DNA of 64,000 nucleotides from Bog-257 sp963834135 (GTDB taxonomy: Bacteria; Acidobacteriota; Terriglobia; Terriglobales; Acidobacteriaceae). Shown piece after piece: positions 26,712 through 34,036 of the stretch. The position numbers and the translations under genes are program-made. The notes under the pieces were generated by a model. The model was not told the origin of the DNA. It saw only the letters and a program-made list of their open reading frames with translations, and did no database searches. The number at the start of each line of letters is the position of its first letter. Position 1 is the stretch's first letter. The stretch lies in contig CAWIAN010000007.1 in NCBI GenBank assembly GCA_963834135.1, positions 868,001-932,000 on the forward strand. Reading direction: 5' to 3'.

Positions 26712-27836
26712 ATGCGCAGCTTCGCGGCCTCGGACCGCTTTGTCGCCGATGTGAAAGCGGGCAAGCAAGCTGCCGGCTACGTCTTCGTAGGCGATGAAGC
26801 GTTTTTCCGTAAACGCTGCCGCGAGGCGATCCTTCAGCATCTGGTGCCTGCCGATGTCCGCGAGTTAAGCCTCTACGACATGGACTTGTCGGATGTCGAG
26901 TTGCAGCAGGTTCTGGATCAGGCGCGCACCCCATCGCTGATGTCGCCGTTTCAGGTTTTCTTCATTCGCGGCATCAAGAATCTCTACGGCCGGGGCAAGC
27001 ACGACGAAGAGTTCGCCGCGATTACGGATTATTTCAAGAATCCCAATCCCGACGCGCTGCTGGTCTTCATCGCCGACCACATAAGTATTCCGGCCGATGC
27101 CCGCCGCATGGACCTGACCGACAAGGACCGCTATGAACGCATTCGCGAGACCCTGGGTGAGCACTGCTCAATCCTCGAGTTCGCTCGTGTGGACGAAGGC
27201 GACGCGGTAAAGTGGGCGGTCGAGACCGCTGCCGCGGAAGACGTGAAGCTTGACAGCGACGCTGCGCGCGAGCTGGTCGACTCGCTCGGTGGCGACATGA
27301 TGATGGTGGCTAACGAACTGGAAAAGCTGGTGCTATTTGTTGGAGAGAAGAAACGCATCACGCTGGGCGATGTGGAAACGCTGGTCCTCGCGGCCAAGCA
27401 ACGCTCGTTTTACGAGCTGACCGATGCGATCTCGGAACGCAATCGCGGCCGCGCTCTGGCCGTGCTGGATGCCATCCTCAACACTGGCGATGGGGACGAA
27501 GCCGCCATCGGGCATCTCTACATGCTGTCGAGAACCTTCCGCCAGATGCTGGTCATCCTGGAGCGCAACGTGCGTGATTCGCGTGCCCTGTGGCAGGCGC
27601 TATGGCAAGGTTTTCGCATTCCTCCGTTCGCCGCCGAAGACATCATCCGCCAGGCGCGCCGCTACAAATCGCGTCGCGAACTGACCAATGCCATCCGTCG
27701 GGTCGCACGCGCCGATTTGGCGTTGCGGTCCAATCCTCCCAGCAAGCGTCTGATCCTGGAGAACCTGATCCTCGATTTGACGGCGGAGCCGAAGCTGCAT
27801 GAGGCCGGCTGGTTGCAGGAAGAGCTTCCCGTATAA
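26712..27836 (+). CDS. holA: DNA polymerase III delta subunit
   Basis: A 374-residue clamp-loader subunit that opens the sliding clamp. Family blocks include YVFVGDEAFFRKRCREAIL (N-terminal ATPase-like domain), LMSPFQVFFIRGI, the domain II segment GDMMMVANELEKLVLFVGEK, and the C-terminal collar domain with EAAIGHLYMLSRTFRQMLVI. The start codon abuts the lptE stop with no gap. The order lptE-holA is conserved in distant bacteria. Confidence 0.92.
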   Translation: MRSFAASDRFVADVKAGKQAAGYVFVGDEAFFRKRCREAILQHLVPADVRELSLYDMDLSDVELQQVLDQARTPSLMSPFQVFFIRGIKNLYGRGKHDEEFAAITDYFKNPNPDALLVFIADHISIPADARRMDLTDKDRYERIRETLGEHCSILEFARVDEGDAVKWAVETAAAEDVKLDSDAARELVDSLGGDMMMVANELEKLVLFVGEKKRITLGDVETLVLAAKQRSFYELTDAISERNRGRALAVLDAILNTGDGDEAAIGHLYMLSRTFRQMLVILERNVRDSRALWQALWQGFRIPPFAAEDIIRQARRYKSRRELTNAIRRVARADLALRSNPPSKRLILENLILDLTAEPKLHEAGWLQEELPV

Positions 27837-27842
27837 GTTGTG

Positions 27843-28625
27843 ATGGATGTAGAAGCCTATCTGCGGCGCATCGACTACCATGGGCCTCGCGACGTCTCAA
27901 CAGCTACCCTGCGCCATCTGCACCGCCAGCACCTGTTTACCGTTCCCTTCGAAAACTTCGACATCCCGCTCGGCACTCCGATCGAGCTCGACCTCGCTCG
28001 TATTTACGAAAAGATCGTGGTGCGCCGTCGCGGCGGATTTTGCTACGAACTCAATGGCTTGTTCGCCGCGCTACTGACCGAGTTAGGCTTTCGCGTAAAG
28101 ATGCTGTCCGCGCGGGTGCGCCACGATGACGGAGGCTTCGGTCCCGAGTTCGATCACATGCTGCTTAAGGTTGAGCTCGACGAGCCGTGGCTGGCCGATG
28201 TCGGATTCGGCGATTCGTTTGTCGATCCCATCCCGTTTCGCTCCGGAGGTGCCAGTCAGATGCACAGCCGTCGCTATGTCGTGCTGCCCATGAACGACGA
28301 GTGGCAGCTGTTGCGCGAAGACGATGAGGGGCAGGCCCCGCAGCATGCCTTTCGCGACATTTCACACGATCTGAGCGACTACGAGCAGATGTGCCGTTTT
28401 CATCAAACCTCGCCGGAATCGCATTTCACCAAGGGCTGGATGTGCAGCCGCGCAATGCCGGATGGCCGCATCACTTTGGCGAACATGAGGATCATCATCA
28501 CCAAAGACGGCACGCGAGAGGAGGCGCAGTTGAGCACCGAAGCCGATCTCCGGCACTGTCTGCACGAGTTCATGGGCGTGGAGTTCGGAGCATCGGTGTC
28601 GCTTGCCAGGTTGACGGGCCAATGA
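27843..28625 (+). CDS. nat: Arylamine N-acetyltransferase
   Basis: A 260-residue enzyme transferring acetyl from acetyl-CoA to arylamines or hydrazines. The cysteine-protease-like triad is visible: Cys67 in RRGGFCYELNGLF, His105 in EFDHMLLKV, and Asp119 in LADVGFGDSF. N-terminal block: LHRQHLFTVPFENFDIPLG. GTG at 27840 or ATG at 27843 may start it. It begins 3-6 bases after holA and closes the operon. The natural substrate is not predictable. Confidence 0.92.
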   Translation: MDVEAYLRRIDYHGPRDVSTATLRHLHRQHLFTVPFENFDIPLGTPIELDLARIYEKIVVRRRGGFCYELNGLFAALLTELGFRVKMLSARVRHDDGGFGPEFDHMLLKVELDEPWLADVGFGDSFVDPIPFRSGGASQMHSRRYVVLPMNDEWQLLREDDEGQAPQHAFRDISHDLSDYEQMCRFHQTSPESHFTKGWMCSRAMPDGRITLANMRIIITKDGTREEAQLSTEADLRHCLHEFMGVEFGASVSLARLTGQ

Positions 28626-28702
28626 CGTATGTTGGGAACAACTTTGGAAGTACGATCAGAATATTCGCACAAGTCTGCAGTCGTGAGATCTGCCATCCCA
28701 CG

Positions 28703-28740
28703 AATTGTCATCACGAGGAGGACTTTAGTGCGACGAGGAG
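28703..28740. repeat. One-ended copy of the palindromic repeat
   Basis: TTGTCATCACGAGGA at 28705 is identical to the left end of the copy at 18707. The matching right end is absent or decayed. Confidence 0.55.
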
Positions 28741-28827
28741 TCCGTTGTAAATCGCGCAGGAAGAGTGTTTGCTGCGGCGCGCCCGGCTGTCGCCGCTGCC
28801 GCGGCTCAGCCCTCAAGTTTCGCGTGA

Positions 28828-28847
28828 CCCGGGGCTTGCGCCCCGGG
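28828..28847. repeat. GC-rich palindrome (CCCGGGGC-TTGC-GCCCCGGG)
   Basis: A perfect 8-bp stem with a TTGC loop followed by CTCACA. A close relative with the same loop and flank lies at 50135. It forms a second dispersed palindrome type in this window. Confidence 0.55.
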
Positions 28848-28941
28848 CTCACAGTATGTCCGCCGCTTCACGGCTACACATTTGCACGCCGATTACCGAA
28901 AATGCATGCCGATGGTTGAAGCGTACGCCTGCTATTGAAAC

Positions 28942-29026
28942 TGTCATCCCGAGCGAAGGCGAGGGATTTGCGGTCTGCCGGTAGCGGACTACCTCTCCTT
29001 CGTGGAGAAACCGCGTTAGGATGACA
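28942..29026. repeat. Palindromic intergenic repeat element, complete copy
   Basis: TGTCATCC at the left and GGATGACA at the right are perfect inverted ends enclosing 85 bases, with the typical inner block GAGCGAAGGCGAGGGATTTG. It lies just beyond the stop codon of the DUF2911 gene. Confidence 0.7.
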
Positions 29027-29043
29027 ATTCGAGAACCATGCCT

Positions 29044-29601
29044 TTACTTCGCTTCCTTCACCTCGACGCTGCCGATAGTGTTTTCCCACTCCAGCTTCAG
29101 GGTCGCCGCGTCGCCGCCCATCTTGTCGAACGAGATGGTGAACATCTCCAGCCCGGAGGAACGTTGCGTAACCTTCATGGGAATCCGAGCCAAGTCTTGC
29201 TTCTGATCGTATTCGGTACCCCATTGTCCGACTTGCTTGTTGATGATCAGTTGCCACTGGTTCATGCCGGGCAGGGAATAAATCGTATAGCTGCCCTTGG
29301 GAACATTTGTGCCGCCGATGTTCAGGTCGACGCTGGTCTTGAGGCTAGTGGCTGCATTGGCGCCGGTGCGCCACACCTGATCGTAAGGAACCAGGCCGCC
29401 GAAGATTTTGCGAGTTCGCATGGAAGGCCGGCTGTAATCGATGGTGACGGTATTTCCATCCGCGAAAGTCAGCGTAGCGGTTCCCGGCGGGCTTGCCGGC
29501 GGTTTTTTCCCACCTGACTGCATAGCGTCGTTCTGTGCGATGCCTACGGCGGACAAAGCGATGAGTGCGGCGACAACAATCCACAAACGGCTCTTCTGCA
29601 T
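29044..29601 (-). CDS. DUF2911 secreted protein
   Basis: A 185-residue protein with a signal peptide (LWIVVAALIALSAVGIAQ). The DUF2911 signatures are DYSRPSMRTRKIFGGLVPYD, WRTGANAATSLKTSVDLNIG, and PKGSYTIYSLPG. The fold is beta-rich and the protein is exported. No function is established for the family, though it is frequent in Acidobacteriota and Bacteroidota. It follows the asparaginase-like gene on the same strand by about 40 bases. Confidence 0.88.
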   Translation of the reverse strand: MQKSRLWIVVAALIALSAVGIAQNDAMQSGGKKPPASPPGTATLTFADGNTVTIDYSRPSMRTRKIFGGLVPYDQVWRTGANAATSLKTSVDLNIGGTNVPKGSYTIYSLPGMNQWQLIINKQVGQWGTEYDQKQDLARIPMKVTQRSSGLEMFTISFDKMGGDAATLKLEWENTIGSVEVKEAK

Positions 29602-29638
29602 TGCATTCTCCTGTGCGATTTTCTGTTGCCCATCTATT

Positions 29639-30859
29639 CTATTTCTTCTGCTCCGGCGCTAAGTGCATATCGGGCATCGGAGGCCAGCCAATCGACTTAC
29701 CCTGGAACAGCGCGACCGCGGTTTCATAGCGCTTGGTCCCATCGTGTATAGCGAAGCGGCGCAGATGATCGGGCGGACCGCTCCACATGCAAACTCCAGC
29801 GTACGCGCCGTCCTTGCGCAGGATGTAATAGCTCATGTCGACGTATTGCATCTTGGCCATGTCGCCATTGAAATTGCGGACGATGCGCTTTAGCGCGTCC
29901 ATGCCGGCTTCCTGCGGCGACATTCCGCGCCGCATATTTTCTACGATGGTATGTGCGCCACAGATTTTGATGTTCTCTTCGCCATTGCCGGTTGCGCCTG
30001 CCGCGCCCACATCCTGGTCAACGTAGCAGCCGGCGCCGATGATGGGCGAGTCTCCCGCGCGTCCCGCAAGCTTCCAAGCCAACCCGCTGGTGGTGGTTGC
30101 ACCGGAAATTTCACCACTGGTATTCAACGCCGAGCAGTTGATGGTGCCGGTTGGCGGATGCAACACGCGCTGCGCGGCCGCCGCGCGGAATTCCGGCTCG
30201 ATACCAAATTTGGCTGCCAGGGCTTCCAGCTTCTGTTGCTGTTCTTCGTATAGCTCCGTGTGATTTTCGTTTTCGTCGGGAAGCTTGTAACGAGGACTCG
30301 CGATACCGGGTCCCCACCAGTCCTTGTTTGACATCGTTTCTTTCCACATCAGCCACACTTTGCGCGATCGGTCAGTCAGCAGGTTCTCGCGGGGAAAGCC
30401 CATGTCAAATCCGAACCGCTGCGCGCCTTCGCCTACCAGCATGACGTGGCCGGTATTCTCCATCACGGCTTTCGAGAGCAGCGAGACATTCTTGATCTCG
30501 CGAACCGCAGCGACTGAGCCTGCCATTCGCGTCGGCCCGTGCATGCAGCAGGCATCCAGTTCGACCACGCAGTCTTCGTTAGGCAGTCCACCGAGTCCGA
30601 CGCTGTCGTCATTGGGATCGTCTTCCGGTCCGGTGATCACCTGCATGACCGCATCCAGCGTGTCGCCACCGCCGGCCAATACCGTGTAGGCGCGATCGAG
30701 ATAGTTGTACCCGTTGGCGGCGCTGATGATGATCGGTTTCTTCGGCTTGGTGGATGGAACTGCGTTGTTGTCTGGCTTCGTTTGTCCCTGCAGATCGAGT
30801 GCGAGCGACGCCGAACCGATAGCGGTAGTGGCGATAAAATCGCGGCGCGAAACCTTCAT
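29639..30859 (-). CDS. Tat-exported N4-(beta-N-acetylglucosaminyl)-L-asparaginase
   Basis: A 406-residue Ntn-hydrolase. The N-terminus carries a twin-arginine signal (SRRDFIATTAIGSASLAL). The probable autocleavage/catalytic threonine lies in PTGTINCSALN, followed by GEISGATTTSGLAWKLAGR and GDSPIIGAGCYVDQDVGA, the substrate-binding blocks of glycosylasparaginases. It should cleave itself into two chains and release aspartate from GlcNAc-Asn or related isoaspartyl bonds in the periplasm. The upstream block AANGYNYLDRAYTVLAGGGD fits the alpha chain. Confidence 0.88.
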   Translation of the reverse strand: MKVSRRDFIATTAIGSASLALDLQGQTKPDNNAVPSTKPKKPIIISAANGYNYLDRAYTVLAGGGDTLDAVMQVITGPEDDPNDDSVGLGGLPNEDCVVELDACCMHGPTRMAGSVAAVREIKNVSLLSKAVMENTGHVMLVGEGAQRFGFDMGFPRENLLTDRSRKVWLMWKETMSNKDWWGPGIASPRYKLPDENENHTELYEEQQQKLEALAAKFGIEPEFRAAAAQRVLHPPTGTINCSALNTSGEISGATTTSGLAWKLAGRAGDSPIIGAGCYVDQDVGAAGATGNGEENIKICGAHTIVENMRRGMSPQEAGMDALKRIVRNFNGDMAKMQYVDMSYYILRKDGAYAGVCMWSGPPDHLRRFAIHDGTKRYETAVALFQGKSIGWPPMPDMHLAPEQKK

Positions 30860-30944
30860 GTATTCCTCACGTGTTGCCTACGGCCAAGCAGAATAGCACG
30901 TTGGAAGAAGTCGGCGTGCAGAGACGGCAGCATCCCTTCCTAGT

Positions 30945-30962
30945 ATTGTCATCACGACGAGG
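30945..30962. repeat. One-ended copy of the palindromic repeat
   Basis: ATTGTCATCACGACGAGG matches the left end of the repeat family with one change; downstream GAGGGATCAGCTTTTCTC retains part of the inner block. No right end is recognisable. Confidence 0.45.
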
Positions 30963-31034
30963 CCTTGAGACCGAGGAGGGATCAGCTTTTCTCTGTTTCG
31001 GCACAGTCGGCCGGCTGTCTGAAATCTGCTTTTC

Positions 31035-31500
31035 TCATTGCTCCGCTTCATCCGTCTCCTGGGCCGCCACTGCCAGCCAACGCCTGTCGGTGAAATGCAG
31101 GACGTCGGTAAAGCGCATCCGCAACACGACGTGTCCTTGCTTGTCGGAGATCACGTTGACGCCATGCACAACCGCAGTATCGCCGAACAGATTCGCAGTG
31201 AGTTCGGTGAGATTCTGCTGGAACTGATCTTGCTCTGTGTGTAGAGTGAGCTCCCGCAAAACTTGCGCCTTGGGACGCAGCGTGCCTTTCCGCGAAATAT
31301 CGGCGAATTCGGGCGCGAGCATGCAATCGAGCGTCGCCGTGTTCCTCTGATTCAGAATTTCCAGCCACGTCTGCTCGAACTCCAGGGCAGATGCCTGGTT
31401 GAGCTTCCATGTCCCTGCCGGATAGGCGGCGCACGGAGAGGCCATCATCAGTTTGCGCGCATCCAAGAAGCAGGGCGACGAGCAGTATCCCGACAATCAT
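31035..31500 (-). CDS. DUF4440/NTF2-like lipoprotein, probably frameshifted near its N-terminus
   Basis: The body is an SnoaL/DUF4440-like domain (ALEFEQTWLEILNQRNTATL; FTDVLHFTDRRWLAVAAQ). In its own frame there is no signal sequence or ribosome site. In the neighbouring frame, ATG at 31500 has GGAGC upstream and encodes a lipoprotein signal, VGILLVALLLGC, ending about 20 codons before the body. Removing one G at the GG run (31442-31443) joins the two into a continuous lipoprotein. I therefore annotate one broken gene. Alternatively the body is translated alone from ATG at 31448 or 31445. It is not closely linked to the baeRF gene, because a terminator lies between. Confidence 0.55.
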
Positions 31501-31510
31501 CGAGCAGCTC

Positions 31511-31544
31511 CAAAAAGAGAGGGCACAGCGCAACGGCTGTGCCC
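31511..31544 (-). terminator. Rho-independent terminator of the HPF-sigma/baeRF10 unit
   Basis: On the minus strand GGGCACAG pairs perfectly with CTGTGCCC, followed by TCTCTTTTT. It starts 18 bases beyond the baeRF10 stop codon and so closes that transcription unit. Confidence 0.8.
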
Positions 31545-31561
31545 ACGGTCAGTGCGATCAG

Positions 31562-32722
31562 CTAACTGGCGACCTTCTCGGCTGTGTTCTGGTCGGCGCG
31601 GAAGCGCAGGAGCGCTGCAATTCGACCGATCCTGTCAAACTCCTCGTCATCGTGAACATAGACGATTTCCACACCGGTGCGGATTGCATGTCCGACAACG
31701 GCGTCACCGATGTCCTCAAGCTCGGTATTCTCCTTGCCGCAGATAGCGCAGGTCGGAGCCGCGTGCATGTCCATGTGGCCGCAGTTGTAGCACTTCACGC
31801 CCGGCGCATGGAAGTTCGAGCCCAGCATCAGGGTCTGCACTTCGCCCTGCTCCAACGAGCGCAGAACACGCCTCAGGCCGACGGCACCGCGCGCGTTGCG
31901 ATGAGCTTCGCCGACTACTTCGCGAATCAGTTCCTGCTTGCGATTGGCATCGTACGCAGCTAACTGTTCGTGTGCCACCTGCTTGACCTGCTCGGGCGTG
32001 GCGAGCTTGGGATCGATGCGGAAGTGCCCTACCAAGTGCCGGCGCGCCTTCGACTGCAGCTGTGGCTCAATTTCCGACCAGACATCGTCGCGGCAGCCGA
32101 TCAGCAAACGGTCGCAGTCACCGTGTTCGAAGTATTGCTCGATGTGGTCGGCGACGGTCTTGAAGTGCTGCATGGCTTCGTTTGCCTGCTTCCGTTCGGC
32201 GTGTCCGGCATCGTATCCGCCATAGCCGTCGCTCTTGCCGCGGCGCGTCAGCTCATTAACGAAGTCCTGTTTTTCCGTGACCTCTTCGTCTTTCAACTCG
32301 AAGACGCGCGCCTTGGTGCGATCGGCCAGCAGAATACACACGCGCTGCTTGCCGTCGAGCACTGCGGCCAACGGCATCAGATGAAAGCGGTGGCTAATGG
32401 CGATCTTCGGTTTCAGAAACTGTCCGGGCACGTCGAACTCGCGCCAGAAGCCGGTTTGTCCGCACGCGAAAATGGCTTTGCCTCCGCTGCCATGCAACGG
32501 ATCGACCATATTGCTGATGCGTTCCAGGTCGCTGCGCGTTGAGCCATTCTTGCCGCGTTTCTCGGCATCGTGCAGCGCTCCGCGAATCATGTCCTTTACC
32601 AGGATTGCCTCTTCCTTATGCGATTTGTTCGGTGGCGTCGAAGGCTGATAGTAGAACGTGATGGCGCAGCCTTCCGCCGATTGAAAATTAGCTAGCTCTC
32701 GGATGTCATCGCGCGTGATCAT
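31562..32722 (-). CDS. baeRF10-type archaeo-eukaryotic release-factor-like protein
   Basis: A 386-residue protein from the ATG at 32722, which has AGGAGAA six bases upstream; the earlier codon at 32740 lacks one. It matches the bacterial archaeo-eukaryotic release-factor (baeRF10) pattern: an N-terminal domain (ITRDDIRELANF...CAITFYYQP), a central eRF1-like domain (KQRVCILLADRTKARVFELK; GDCDRLLIGCRDDVW; RRHLVGHFRID), and a C-terminal zinc ribbon with Cys311, Cys314, Cys325 and Cys328 (CYNCG and CAICG). Where eRF1 has its GGQ loop, it has GYGGYDAGH. It may act on stalled ribosomes or peptidyl-tRNA. It lies 57 bases after the HPF-sigma fusion, co-directional. Confidence 0.82.
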   Translation of the reverse strand: MITRDDIRELANFQSAEGCAITFYYQPSTPPNKSHKEEAILVKDMIRGALHDAEKRGKNGSTRSDLERISNMVDPLHGSGGKAIFACGQTGFWREFDVPGQFLKPKIAISHRFHLMPLAAVLDGKQRVCILLADRTKARVFELKDEEVTEKQDFVNELTRRGKSDGYGGYDAGHAERKQANEAMQHFKTVADHIEQYFEHGDCDRLLIGCRDDVWSEIEPQLQSKARRHLVGHFRIDPKLATPEQVKQVAHEQLAAYDANRKQELIREVVGEAHRNARGAVGLRRVLRSLEQGEVQTLMLGSNFHAPGVKCYNCGHMDMHAAPTCAICGKENTELEDIGDAVVGHAIRTGVEIVYVHDDEEFDRIGRIAALLRFRADQNTAEKVAS

Positions 32723-32779
32723 TCCGGTTCTCCTGTCCAAGTTGTATTGTGTGCTTCCCTGTAGATCGACGACGGCAGA

Positions 32780-33820
32780 CTAGGCGCTCTTGGAATATTC
32801 CACGAGCCGGTCTTTCAGGGGATCTTTCATTGGTAAGGCGCGTTGCAGATGCTCGCGCGCTTTACGGATAGCTGCTCGCACCTCCTCCACGGTGTGGTTG
32901 GTGATATCGGCGATTTCTTCGAGGGTGAAACCCTCGATGGTGTAGTAAATAAAAGCTTCGCGTTCGTTGCGACCGGCGTCGCGCAACGTGGTTTCGACCT
33001 GGGTGATCAGCTCGCGTCGCGCCGCCAGCTCTTCCGGATTATTGGCGCTGGTATCGGCAATGACGTTTTCTTCAAACAGCTTCTCATCGGGCTGATGGAA
33101 TTGCAGCAGGGCTTCATCCGTGCCGCGAACGTTCTGTTCGCCGCGCGAGCGCTCCAGGGGAATACGGCCTTCGTTGTTGCCGTCCGAGGCGAGATGGTCG
33201 ATCGCCTCTCTGGTAAGGCGATAAATCCACGGCTCCAGCTTCATGCGCTCGGGCTTCTCATAAGCCTCGCTCAGCGCGTTGGCGATTGCTTCGTTGACTA
33301 CGTCCTCGATCGCAATATTTCCGGGCGCGAGCAGCTCCTGATCCTCGCGGTATTGCATCTCTCGCTGGATGAAGCGCTTCAACCGTGGCAGGTTGATGTT
33401 GATGTACTCGGAAATATCTCCGTGCGAGACCTCTTCGGGCTTCACCGCTGCGATCGTGTCTTCGAAGGGAATGGTGCTGATAACGGCGCGTTGCGGCGCC
33501 CGCCGACGAGGCCAACTGTGCTGGTTGCGCAGTAGCTGTTTATGCTTCTTCAGTTGCTCCACAATGTCGTCGAAGGCGACTTTCACCGCGCTGACCGCTG
33601 TCGAGCTCGTCTCCTGCGAAGACATTTGTCCGGAAGGCAGACGCAAGTTCAGCGCGACTAGGATTCCCTGACGAGCAGAATTCTCCTCGACAACGCCTTT
33701 CAGGTGCACCAACTCCGGACGAAACACCTGAACATGTCGGCTCAGTTTTTCAGTTTGTTGTTGGATTAATTTTTCTAGGTCGGAAGTTTTAGAAATCTTG
33801 TAGCTGATATGGACGTTCAT
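32780..33820 (-). CDS. HPF/RaiA ribosome-hibernation domain fused to a sigma-70 factor
   Basis: A 346-residue protein. Residues 1-100 match the short ribosome-hibernation factor domain (MNVHISYKISKTSDLEKLIQ; RLPSGQMSSQETSSTAVSAV; DDIVEQLKKHKQLL). After a basic linker (PRRRAPQR), residues 137-212 resemble sigma region 2 (YININLPRLKRFIQREMQ; LEPWIYRLTREAIDHLA) and residues 277-330 sigma region 4, with a helix-turn-helix at GFTLEEIADITNHTVEEV. So one polypeptide could bind the ribosome and RNA polymerase. GGAGAGG precedes the ATG, with a hairpin abutting it (33834-33853). The baeRF10 gene follows. Parts are recognised families; the combined role is inference. Confidence 0.85.
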   Translation of the reverse strand: MNVHISYKISKTSDLEKLIQQQTEKLSRHVQVFRPELVHLKGVVEENSARQGILVALNLRLPSGQMSSQETSSTAVSAVKVAFDDIVEQLKKHKQLLRNQHSWPRRRAPQRAVISTIPFEDTIAAVKPEEVSHGDISEYININLPRLKRFIQREMQYREDQELLAPGNIAIEDVVNEAIANALSEAYEKPERMKLEPWIYRLTREAIDHLASDGNNEGRIPLERSRGEQNVRGTDEALLQFHQPDEKLFEENVIADTSANNPEELAARRELITQVETTLRDAGRNEREAFIYYTIEGFTLEEIADITNHTVEEVRAAIRKAREHLQRALPMKDPLKDRLVEYSKSA

Positions 33821-33833
33821 GAAAAGCCTCTCC

Positions 33834-33853
33834 GGATGGAACCCTTTCCATCC
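33834..33853 (-). promoter_or_regulatory. Leader hairpin abutting the ribosome site of the HPF-sigma gene
   Basis: GGATGGAA and TTCCATCC form a perfect 8-bp stem with a four-base loop, ending directly beside the GGAGAGG ribosome site and 13 bases before the start codon. Such placement could modulate initiation or mRNA stability. No T-run follows, so it is not a terminator. Confidence 0.5.
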
Positions 33854-34007
33854 GCAGCTACCGTCCTCTTCTAGCTGGATTTTACTCCTCCTATTACAGA
33901 AGCAAGCGGAAAATGACGAGTTGCTTCAAGACGTGATCGCACCTCAAATCGACCTCGAAGGCAAGTGGGTTGCCAGTTCGAGCTATTAACCGCTCGTGTA
34001 ATAGGAA

Positions 34008-34030
34008 AGGCCCCCGAAACTCGAGGGCCT
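34008..34030 (-). terminator. Probable terminator after glpX
   Basis: A 10-bp stem with one mismatch (minus strand AGGCCCTCGA against TCGGGGGCCT), followed by TTTCC, begins seven bases beyond the glpX stop codon. The short T-tract makes it moderate rather than strong. Confidence 0.55.
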
Positions 34031-34036
34031 CTCTGT

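Larger units (their letters stand above)
28626..29043. other. Intergenic region built of repeats
   Basis: The 418 bases between convergent genes hold a one-ended copy of the palindromic repeat (28703-28740), a GC-rich perfect hairpin (28828-28847) and a complete repeat copy (28942-29026). No gene is seen. Confidence 0.6.
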
